NCBI GenBank assembly: GCA_015259045.1
Contig: JABZHD010000073.1
Span: 1 to 5,999, forward strand
Reading direction: 5' to 3'
Origin: Atopobium sp.
GTDB taxonomy: Bacteria > Actinomycetota > Coriobacteriia > Coriobacteriales > Atopobiaceae
Length of the DNA stretch: 5,999 bases
Of this stretch, positions 1 through 4,949 are shown in pieces (position 1 is the stretch's first letter; every line of letters starts with the position of its first letter). The notes under the pieces are model-generated. The model did not search any database. It had not been told where the DNA came from and was given only the letters and a program-made list of their open reading frames with translations. Both the position numbers and the translations under genes were made by a program.

Positions 1-186
1 AAACATATGCGTGGTGTACTTGCAGGCGCCCTCTTTGAGCAACGCGTAAACGGAAAACTTTCTAAAGAAGTTAGCGTGTCTCAAATTGTAGAAATTGCGA
101 GCAATCTACCAGGCGTCATTGATGTTGACGTAAGCACAGCAAATGCTTCTGGAGAATCAGCGCTTACGCTAGTAACTGGTTGCTAG
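1..186 (+). CDS. C-terminal fragment of an unrecognised protein
   Basis: An open frame enters from the left edge and ends at TAG (184-186), giving 61 residues from KHMRGVLAGALFEQ to LTLVTGC. The start lies outside the window. I do not recognise the family. The visible part looks like a small soluble alpha/beta fold: a helix-like stretch around residues 4-20, a polar segment, a helix (SQIVEIASNLPG), and then two beta-strand-like runs (VIDVDVS and ALTLVTG). The PGVIDVDVS pattern resembles the helix-to-strand turn of small regulatory domains such as ACT or HMA folds, but this is only a resemblance. The protein ends in Gly-Cys. It converges on the acyltransferase gene with 15 bp between the stop codons, and no clear terminator hairpin is visible there. 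The reading frame is well supported; the function is unknown. Confidence 0.7.
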   Translation, partial: KHMRGVLAGALFEQRVNGKLSKEVSVSQIVEIASNLPGVIDVDVSTANASGESALTLVTGC

Positions 187-201
187 TCAAAACTAATAGG
201 C

Positions 202-1347
202 TTAAGCGTTCTTAGCGCTAGTCTTTTGAGCTTTTTTGATCTGTCTCATCAGCCACTGGAACACCATAACTACAACAATTGTGACTACAAAGACAAAGAT
301 GCCTCGTACAAAAGCATTACCAAGCAAGCTGTACGGGAATCGGCCAAGTCTTAGTCCTAAGAAGTTAATAACAGGAATCTGGAACAGATAGACTCCTAAA
401 ACACCAGCAGATACCGTGCTGATGCATTTCTTGACACCATCGGAAAGCTCCTGCAGCCTTGGCTCAAGATTCAGCACAAACAGGAACAAAGATGCCGCTT
501 GTACTACACAAAGGAAGTTTTTAATAGTAATGGGATAGCTCTGATACGTCATTTCTGGAGTCAATGGGGTTCCAAAGTTGTTAGCAATAAGTCCCCAGCC
601 AAACATAGCCGCAGATGAAAGCAAGAAAATTACAGCAAGCACAAGATTGTTTTTAGTAAATTTTGGAAGCTCGTCGTAATACGTCTTAACGTAATAACCC
701 AGCAGATAGTAGAAAAGGCCATCACTGTTAAACGCAGCCCATCTAAACAGCTGATCAAAGTAAACACCACGAACGCCAATGAACTCAAGTAGCGGCAATC
801 CAAAGCTCACAAAGAGCGTAAGCGCCATAACATAGAGCAGGGTTTCTTTCTTTTGAACTACCAAAGAAAGTACAGGTGTCAAAAGATACAGATACAAAAT
901 GGTATAGATAAACCAAAGCGTGCTATTGATATTGTTGGTCATAAAACGCTTAATAAAATCAACAACACCAGCGCTTGCGGCGACCTCTTCGGCGCCCCAA
1001 AACTTTGTAGGAAAAAGCACGTACATCAGATACACCACTGCGCTACCAAAAATAAGCGCCATCAGCGTCTTTCTTGCACGCTTCATAAAGAATGTCTTTG
1101 TGGAGTATTTACTTCTATATCCAAGCAGATTCATGCCGCTCAGCATAAAAAAGATGGGTACCGCATAAATAAACGCAGCTTGCAGAGCTAAAGAGAAGGC
1201 CCATGTTTTAGTGTGCGCAAGAGAAAAAACGTTAAGCGAGGTATGTAGCATCACAACAGCAATACCTGCCAAAATGGTAAGAACATCTGCAAAAACAAAG
1301 CGCTTCTTAGTAGCAATTGCTTTTGAAGAAACTGTAGCTTTTTCCAC
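202..1347 (-). CDS. Acyltransferase 3 family integral membrane protein
   Basis: This 381-residue protein is very hydrophobic, with about ten predicted membrane helices (roughly 20-40, 51-71, 93-113, 143-164, 168-188, 207-222, 233-253, 274-292, 312-330, 345-368). It fits the acyltransferase 3 family (Pfam Acyl_transf_3; OafA and WecH are members), which moves acyl groups, often acetyl, onto sugars of surface glycans across the membrane. Family signs are the basic/acidic lead-in to helix 1 (R16, D21) with H35 in VVMLHTSLN, the FFMLSG motif (66-71), the LWFIYTILYLYLLTP block (144-158), and the late GVYLFQIPV segment (318-325). In the last motif Gln323 sits where many relatives have His. The start is GTG, supported by a GGGGAG ribosome site 6 nt upstream. 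The C-terminus is a basic cytoplasmic tail. The true acceptor is unknown, and no glycan biosynthesis genes lie beside it. Confidence 0.85.
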   Translation of the reverse strand: MEKATVSSKAIATKKRFVFADVLTILAGIAVVMLHTSLNVFSLAHTKTWAFSLALQAAFIYAVPIFFMLSGMNLLGYRSKYSTKTFFMKRARKTLMALIFGSAVVYLMYVLFPTKFWGAEEVAASAGVVDFIKRFMTNNINSTLWFIYTILYLYLLTPVLSLVVQKKETLLYVMALTLFVSFGLPLLEFIGVRGVYFDQLFRWAAFNSDGLFYYLLGYYVKTYYDELPKFTKNNLVLAVIFLLSSAAMFGWGLIANNFGTPLTPEMTYQSYPITIKNFLCVVQAASLFLFVLNLEPRLQELSDGVKKCISTVSAGVLGVYLFQIPVINFLGLRLGRFPYSLLGNAFVRGIFVFVVTIVVVMVFQWLMRQIKKAQKTSAKNA

Positions 1348-1353
1348 GGGCTT

Positions 1354-1359
1354 CTCCCC
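1354..1359 (-). promoter_or_regulatory. Ribosome binding site fixing the GTG start of the acyltransferase gene
   Basis: On the minus strand the sequence GGGGAG is followed by 6 nt (AAGCCC) and then GTG at 1347-1345. The spacing and strength favour this GTG as the start. The next in-frame Met (residue 33) is inside the first membrane helix and would remove the conserved lead-in. Confidence 0.7.
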
Positions 1360-1385
1360 AAATCAATCAATCTTCCTCTATGCTT

Positions 1386-1391
1386 AGTATA
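1386..1391 (-). promoter_or_regulatory. Candidate -10 box for the acyltransferase gene
   Basis: On the minus strand this reads TATACT, five of six matches to the -10 consensus. It would start transcription near 1379, about 30 nt before the GTG. No good -35 box is seen 16-18 nt upstream, so the call rests on the -10 alone. The same 72-bp gap must also hold the promoter of the divergent hydrolase gene, for which I see no convincing match. Confidence 0.35.
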
Positions 1392-1419
1392 CGAAAAGTA
1401 CCAGCAGGAAAGAGGCATC

Positions 1420-2646
1420 ATGGCAAATGTCGTTGACTATCTACACTGGCGCGGCGATCTGACGTTTGAAAAGGAACCCTTTAACAACGTTGATAACCTG
1501 ATTCTTTCAATTCTTTCCTATTTGGGATTTGGCGGCGTCGTTCCTTCTGAGCGTAGCGAGAAACGCGTTCAACTTGGTGACGCTTGCGCCAAAATGCTGA
1601 AGAAACTTAAAGATGATCCGTCTCTTATCACGGGATTTTCTCGCGTTGATGGAACTTTTCTTGAGGCGCTGGTTAACGCTCCCCGCTTTGCCAACATTGA
1701 GCTTGGTCGCTATGTAGACCGCATTAATGTCGAGAAAAACCTGCAGTTTGCAGCGTTTACCGCCTATCTTCCTACGGGGCAGATGTTTGTTTCTTTTAGA
1801 GGAACTGACGGCACGCTCGTTGGCTGGCGAGAAAACCTTAACCTGAGCTTCCAGGTTACGTCCGCCGATAAGTCGGCGGCACTATACCTTGAGAAGCGCA
1901 TTCGCGAACACCTTACGGCAGGCAATAGCACTACCTGCGCAAATGTCATGGTTGGTGGCCACTCTAAGGGCGGCAACCTTGCGGCATACGCAGCAACAGT
2001 CTGCCCTGACGAGCTGCTTGGCACAATTGATCGCGTCTGGAGTAACGACGGTCCTAACATGTGTCCAGAAATTCTTCCCACCACAGCCCATAAGGTGCTT
2101 GGAGATAAATACATCAGAATTTTGCCTGAGTTTAGTGTAGTTGGCATGATTTTTGATGATCCTGCTGTTCCAAAGCTCATCGTAAAAAGCTCCGAGACAG
2201 GTATGATGGCTCACGACGGTGTTTCATGGCAGGTCATGCGCAATACCTTTGAATTTGCTGATGATTTCCAGCTGGAATGTAAAAAGATTAACGAGGCGTT
2301 TAGCAACTGGTATAAAGAACTCCCGCTCTCTGATCGTGAGCACTTTACTAATGAGCTCTTTGACGCTCTCTCGGCAGGCGGAGCAGTCTATTTCAGCGAC
2401 ATTATTAGCTCGCCCGCAAACTTACAGCCTGTTGTTGCAGCACTCACTAAAACAGAAAAGCAAACCAAAGAAGTCTTCTTTGACCTCCTTAGTTCGCTTG
2501 TCAATGCATCCGCAACATCTTTAATTGAAAATATTACCGAGTCATCGCAGATTTCTCAGCTAACTTCTGCTATCTCAGAAAGCTTTGCCAAACTGGATAA
2601 AGCCCAGAAGGAACTTACGAAAGGTTCTCCTTCTTCAGACCAGTAA
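1420..2646 (+). CDS. DUF2974/Mbeg1-like alpha/beta hydrolase
   Basis: This 408-residue protein matches the Mbeg1-like (DUF2974) family, a lipase-like alpha/beta-hydrolase group with no established substrate. The N-terminus VVDYLHWRGDLTF followed by NNVDNLILSILSYL is typical. A strand and oxyanion-type region, MFVSFRGTDGTLVGWREN (122-139), leads to the nucleophile elbow GGHSKGGNLA (179-188), with Ser182 as the likely nucleophile. A DGPN motif (210-213) matches the family's DGPG, with Asn in place of the last Gly. The AHDGVSWQV segment (264-272) supplies the likely catalytic His265. The acid is uncertain; Asp246 or Asp247 are candidates. After about residue 280 the protein is helical and polar and ends in a Ser/Lys-rich tail. 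No signal peptide or membrane helix is evident, so it is probably cytoplasmic. ATG at 1420 follows AGGAAAGAGG with a 4-nt gap. The last 32 bp overlap the convergent gene. Confidence 0.9.
   Translation: MANVVDYLHWRGDLTFEKEPFNNVDNLILSILSYLGFGGVVPSERSEKRVQLGDACAKMLKKLKDDPSLITGFSRVDGTFLEALVNAPRFANIELGRYVDRINVEKNLQFAAFTAYLPTGQMFVSFRGTDGTLVGWRENLNLSFQVTSADKSAALYLEKRIREHLTAGNSTTCANVMVGGHSKGGNLAAYAATVCPDELLGTIDRVWSNDGPNMCPEILPTTAHKVLGDKYIRILPEFSVVGMIFDDPAVPKLIVKSSETGMMAHDGVSWQVMRNTFEFADDFQLECKKINEAFSNWYKELPLSDREHFTNELFDALSAGGAVYFSDIISSPANLQPVVAALTKTEKQTKEVFFDLLSSLVNASATSLIENITESSQISQLTSAISESFAKLDKAQKELTKGSPSSDQ
2606..2634. repeat. Imperfect inverted repeat in the convergent gene overlap
   Basis: Arms AGAAGG+AAC (2606-2614) and GTT+CCTTCT (2624-2626, 2629-2634) pair around a 9-nt loop with a 2-nt bulge (2627-2628). 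The hairpin sits on the stop codon of the holin-like gene (2615-2617) and within the last codons of the hydrolase gene. Neither strand has a T-run after it, so it is not a standard intrinsic terminator. It could slow polymerase or protect both mRNA ends, or it may be coincidental in coding sequence. Confidence 0.3.
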
Positions 2647-2992
2647 GGCTAATCACAATTGAAGAGACAATTGAAATAACTATTGATCCCAGGATAGCGG
2701 TACCTAAAGAATCAATAGCAACGCCTGCATGCAGCAAATTCCTAGAAATGAAACTTGAAAGCTCAAGCATAAAAGCATTGATAAAGAGCGAGAAAATACC
2801 TAGGGTCAGCACATTAATAGGTAATGAGAGTAGCTTAACAACAGGCTTAATGCCCGTATTGACTGCTGCGAGTACTAATGAGAACAGAATAGGACCTGCC
2901 CACGAGCCTCCCACAATAGTTAGACCTGGAATTAAGGTGCAGGCCACCAACGTAGCAACAGTAGTTACGAGCCATGTTGCAACAAATGTCAT
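2615..2992 (-). CDS. Small four-helix membrane protein, phage holin family 4 / YvlD-like
   Basis: The protein has 125 residues and four membrane segments (about 3-22, 33-50, 59-80, 97-117), ending in the basic/polar tail LKKENLS. It fits the Phage_holin_4_2 (YvlD) family: an LIPGLTIVG turn after helix 1, AAVNTGIKPVV (42-52) and then LPINVLTLGIFSLFINAF (57-74), all hallmarks of the group. Despite the family name, these chromosomal copies are usually not lysis proteins, and no endolysin or phage gene is nearby. The frame can be opened to 3022, but ATG at 2992-2990 is the better start. It has an AGAGG site 5 nt upstream, it begins directly with helix 1 as in relatives, and the longer version would run into the ptsH terminator. 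The gene shares 32 bp tail to tail with the hydrolase gene. Its role is unknown, possibly in the envelope. Confidence 0.85.
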   Translation of the reverse strand: MTFVATWLVTTVATLVACTLIPGLTIVGGSWAGPILFSLVLAAVNTGIKPVVKLLSLPINVLTLGIFSLFINAFMLELSSFISRNLLHAGVAIDSLGTAILGSIVISIVSSIVISLTGLKKENLS

Positions 2993-3007
2993 ACTAACCT
3001 CTCTTTG

Positions 3008-3033
3008 AAAAAAGCCCGGCAAAAGCCGGGCTT
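3008..3033 (-). terminator. Intrinsic terminator of ptsH
   Basis: A perfect 9-bp stem (3012-3020 with 3025-3033, core GCCCGGC/GCCGGGC) closes a 4-nt loop. On the minus strand it runs into TTTTTT (3013-3008), partly shared with the stem base. It lies 27 bp after the ptsH stop, so it should end the ptsH transcript. The plus strand has no matching T-run, so it is one-directional. Only 15 bp separate its far end from the start codon of the next gene on the same strand. Confidence 0.9.
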
Positions 3034-3060
3034 AACGTGCACAGTATGTAAGCCGTTAGC

Positions 3061-3333
3061 TTACTCGCCGAAGCCGCTGTCAACGAGAGCGACAAGAGCG
3101 TCAAGGGCTGCCTGCTCGTCAGCGCCGTCGCATGCAATCTCAATCTTGGTGCCAGTACCAAGGCCAGCAGCAAGAATCATCATGATGGACTTAGCGTTAA
3201 CTGGTGCGGAGTCCTTGTCAACATTCTTGATGGTGACGTTGCTCTCAAACTTCTTTGCCTCAGAAACAAAGACGGATGCTGGACGAGCGTGAAGACCAGT
3301 TGCATTGATGATAGTAGTCTGCTTTGAAACCAT
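3061..3333 (-). CDS. ptsH: HPr, phosphocarrier protein of the sugar phosphotransferase system
   Basis: HPr carries phosphate from Enzyme I (phosphoenolpyruvate-dependent) to the sugar-specific EIIA proteins in the cytoplasm. The 90-residue length is normal for the family. The active-site motif GLHARPAS (13-20) has phospho-accepting His15 with Arg17. The regulatory motif NAKSIMMIL (46-54) has Ser49, which aligns with Ser46 of Bacillus HPr, the HPr kinase target in carbon catabolite control; a three-residue insertion precedes it. The C-terminal GADEQAALDALVALV helix is also typical. ATG at 3333-3331 follows AAGGGGAG (3348-3341) with a 7-nt gap. The gene is followed by a terminator rather than by ptsI, so it appears to be transcribed alone; Enzyme I must be encoded elsewhere. 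A consensus-like promoter and several inverted repeats lie upstream. Confidence 0.97.
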   Translation of the reverse strand: MVSKQTTIINATGLHARPASVFVSEAKKFESNVTIKNVDKDSAPVNAKSIMMILAAGLGTGTKIEIACDGADEQAALDALVALVDSGFGE

Positions 3334-3367
3334 AAGTGGACTCCCCTTCCGGAAACCAAAAATCTAC

Positions 3368-3384
3368 TCGAGAGTTATTCTCGA
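3368..3384. repeat. Inverted repeat in the ptsH leader (6-bp arms)
   Basis: TCGAGA (3368-3373) and TCTCGA (3379-3384) are perfect complements around 5 nt. In the ptsH leader RNA this would be a short hairpin. On the minus strand, 5 nt after it, comes a run of five T (3362-3358), so it has a weak attenuator-like look. It could also be a DNA operator. Confidence 0.5.
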
Positions 3385-3391
3385 TTAATCG
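3382..3391. repeat. Perfect 10-bp palindrome CGATTAATCG
   Basis: The ten bases are fully self-complementary with no loop, more like a protein-binding site than an RNA hairpin. It shares three bases with the inverted repeat on its left and one with the one on its right, making a continuous block of dyads downstream of the predicted ptsH start site. Confidence 0.45.
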
Positions 3392-3404
3392 TTACTATCG
3401 TAAC
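3391..3404. repeat. Inverted repeat GTTAC-N4-GTAAC
   Basis: Perfect 5-bp arms (3391-3395 and 3400-3404) surround TATC. It lies 12 bp downstream of the predicted ptsH -10 box, around the expected transcription start, a common place for a repressor operator. No regulator is known from this sequence. Confidence 0.45.
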
Positions 3405-3416
3405 AAAACATAACGT

Positions 3417-3445
3417 ATTATATCCAATCTTATTTCCAGAAAGAA
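3417..3445 (-). promoter_or_regulatory. Predicted ptsH promoter
   Basis: On the minus strand there is a perfect TATAAT (3422-3417). At 17-nt spacing upstream is TTCTTT (3445-3440), a poor -35 match that shares only the leading TT. Transcription would begin near 3410 and give a leader of about 77 nt before the ptsH ATG. The leader contains the inverted-repeat block at 3368-3404 and a TTCCGGAA palindrome (3347-3354) touching the ribosome site. Confidence 0.6.
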
Positions 3446-3504
3446 CCAAATTAGACTATGAATTCCCCAAAAACAGGGTAAAAATAATAAGACAGAACTC
3501 TTAT

Positions 3505-3510
3505 AGGAGG
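3505..3510 (+). promoter_or_regulatory. Strong ribosome binding site of the coiled-coil gene
   Basis: A perfect AGGAGG lies 6 nt before ATG at 3517 and sets the start. It suggests efficient translation. The A/T-rich stretch 3479-3490 holds TAATAA and AATAAT -10-like hexamers, but none has a credible -35, so I do not call a specific promoter for this gene. Confidence 0.8.
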
Positions 3511-3516
3511 TTCACC

Positions 3517-4827
3517 ATGGCTGAAAACGATATCCAAAACTCTAAAACCGAGGATTTGGACACAATAGATACTCAAACAACAACTTCTGATGAACAGAAT
3601 AAGTCTGAGAACACACCTGAAGTCAGTAAGTCTCAAGACATTCAAAAGATTGCCAAAGACACTACTCAGGTTGTAGCAAAAGGCGTTAGCAGTGCGTTTG
3701 AGAGCGCTACAACCGCTGTTGCAGAAGGTTTTCAGGCTACCAAAGAAGTCCACAACGCCGCTAAAGAGACAAACTCTGCAAAGCAAGAGCTTAAGCAGAT
3801 GCAAGAACACCTTGCTCAAGACAAGCAAGACTTAGAGCACAGAGACTACGTACAGAGCTCATTTGACCAGATTATTGCTGAGCAAGAGAAAATTTTTGCA
3901 GAAACCGCTCAGGTCATGAGTGATCAATCTACGCAAGTGGATCTTCTCACGGTTAAGAAAAACCAGCTTATTCAAAAGCTTGAACAACAGAAAATTGACG
4001 ACGAAGCAAAGATTAAGCCTTACAAAGAAGTTGCTGCCACAGCAAAAGGCAGGCTGGATGATATCTCAAAGACAATCTCCGAGGCGCAGCGTGGTGTCAA
4101 AAACGCCGAGGCTCAGCTTAAAGAAGTTACCGAGAAACGCGATGCTGCTGTAGCGTCTGCAAATAAAGCACTGGAAAACTCCCAGGCAAGACAGCTTTCT
4201 CTGAGAGAAGAGCTTGCTGGTCTTAAGACAGACCCTGCTGCTAACCACGATGCAATTGTTCGTATTGAGGAAGACCTAAAGTCAGAGCTTGCTCGTGCAG
4301 AGCAGGCCCAAAAGCAAGTTGAGGAGCTGCAAAACTCTTTCCAGTCTTCACTTGAGATGGCGCAGACGCATTACTGGACACAGGGAAAATCGTTGGAGTC
4401 TTCAGAGTCTTCTATTGATGCAGCTCGTAAAGACTATGAACAGAAGCAGCAAGAATATGACGCCGTAGTAGCTGAGGCTAATGCTCGTCAGAGGATTCTG
4501 AGCAAAGATATAGAGGGTCTTGAAGAGAAAATTAAGACAGCCAAGGAGCTCTTTAACGAGGCAGCAGATAAACATGATGAAGCACAGTCAGTCATTGATG
4601 ACGCTAAAGAAATTCATGCAACACCAGAAATTACTGAGGAGCTCAGAAAGTCTGTTGACGAGCAAGTAATTAACATCAATACCAAGCAGCTCACCCTTAA
4701 AGAGCTTATTACTGGCGAGAAAATCCTTCGAGAGACAACTCGTGGTCAGCGCATTGGCTTCATCATTGTTGTTCTTGGCATGATAGCGATTCTTGCGTCT
4801 TTTGTATGGCTGATTTTTAACTGGTAA
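3517..4827 (+). CDS. Tail-anchored coiled-coil protein of unknown function
   Basis: I do not recognise a named family in this 436-residue protein. Residues 1-40 are polar and acidic (Thr, Ser, Gln, Asp, Glu), likely disordered. Residues 43-80 form an Ala/Val/Lys amphipathic helix (KIAKDTTQVVAKGVSSAF onward). About 84-160, 165-285 and 300-385 are rich in Glu, Lys, Gln and Ala with heptad-like spacing, suggesting long coiled coils broken near KTDPAANHD (237-245) and HATPEIT (367-373). One membrane helix, about 413-434, follows the basic TTRGQR and is followed by only Asn-Trp, so it is a C-terminal anchor with the bulk probably in the cytoplasm. There is no N-terminal signal and I find no cysteine. 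Such architecture occurs in structural, chromosome- or division-associated scaffolds, but nothing proves a role here. The gene appears to be transcribed alone and ends before a strong terminator. Confidence 0.88.
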   Translation: MAENDIQNSKTEDLDTIDTQTTTSDEQNKSENTPEVSKSQDIQKIAKDTTQVVAKGVSSAFESATTAVAEGFQATKEVHNAAKETNSAKQELKQMQEHLAQDKQDLEHRDYVQSSFDQIIAEQEKIFAETAQVMSDQSTQVDLLTVKKNQLIQKLEQQKIDDEAKIKPYKEVAATAKGRLDDISKTISEAQRGVKNAEAQLKEVTEKRDAAVASANKALENSQARQLSLREELAGLKTDPAANHDAIVRIEEDLKSELARAEQAQKQVEELQNSFQSSLEMAQTHYWTQGKSLESSESSIDAARKDYEQKQQEYDAVVAEANARQRILSKDIEGLEEKIKTAKELFNEAADKHDEAQSVIDDAKEIHATPEITEELRKSVDEQVININTKQLTLKELITGEKILRETTRGQRIGFIIVVLGMIAILASFVWLIFNW

Positions 4828-4858
4828 TTTAGTCTTTGCCCAGACAAATCATCGTATG

Positions 4859-4892
4859 AAAAAAGTGCTCACAATACTGTGGGCACTTTTTT
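4859..4892. terminator. Bidirectional intrinsic terminator
   Basis: A 15-bp stem (4859-4873 with 4878-4892) closes an ATAC loop. It has a single G-T wobble, and the arms are built on AGTGCTCACA and TGTGGGCACT. Each arm ends in a six-base A/T run, so both strands have hairpin plus T-tract. It lies 31 bp after the coiled-coil stop and 57 bp after the queA stop, and so serves both convergent genes. Confidence 0.92.
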
Positions 4893-4904
4893 CTCTAGCT
4901 CTGA

Positions 4905-4927
4905 ACCCTCAAGCTGAACGTGAGGGT
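4905..4927. repeat. Second stem-loop between queA and the terminator
   Basis: ACCCTCA (4905-4911) and TGAGGGT (4921-4927) are perfect 7-bp arms around a 9-nt loop. There is no T-run on either side. In the queA transcript it would form 22 nt after the stop codon, upstream of the main terminator, and might protect the 3' end. Confidence 0.5.
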
Positions 4928-4949
4928 CATGGTCACCTAACCAAACTCG

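Noticed and set aside
187..240. Terminator between the left-edge gene and the acyltransferase gene
   Set aside because: Only short, loose AGCG/CGCT pairing is seen, with no adjacent T-run after the stem on a suitable strand.
853..1191. Plus-strand open frames inside the acyltransferase gene
   Set aside because: They lie wholly within a well-supported minus-strand gene, have no ribosome site or family-like sequence, and are shadows.
2655..2676. Direct repeat ACAATTGAA twice, 3 bp apart
   Set aside because: It lies in the coding sequence for a low-complexity Ser/Ile/Val membrane helix, which explains the repetition.
2615..2992. Prophage remnant, suggested by the holin family name
   Set aside because: No endolysin, integrase, structural or attachment-site sequence is nearby. 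YvlD-type proteins are common chromosomal genes.
2993..3022. Ten-residue N-terminal extension of the holin-like protein starting at 3022
   Set aside because: It would be translated from the ptsH terminator stem and has no ribosome site. ATG at 2992 has a good one and fits the family length.
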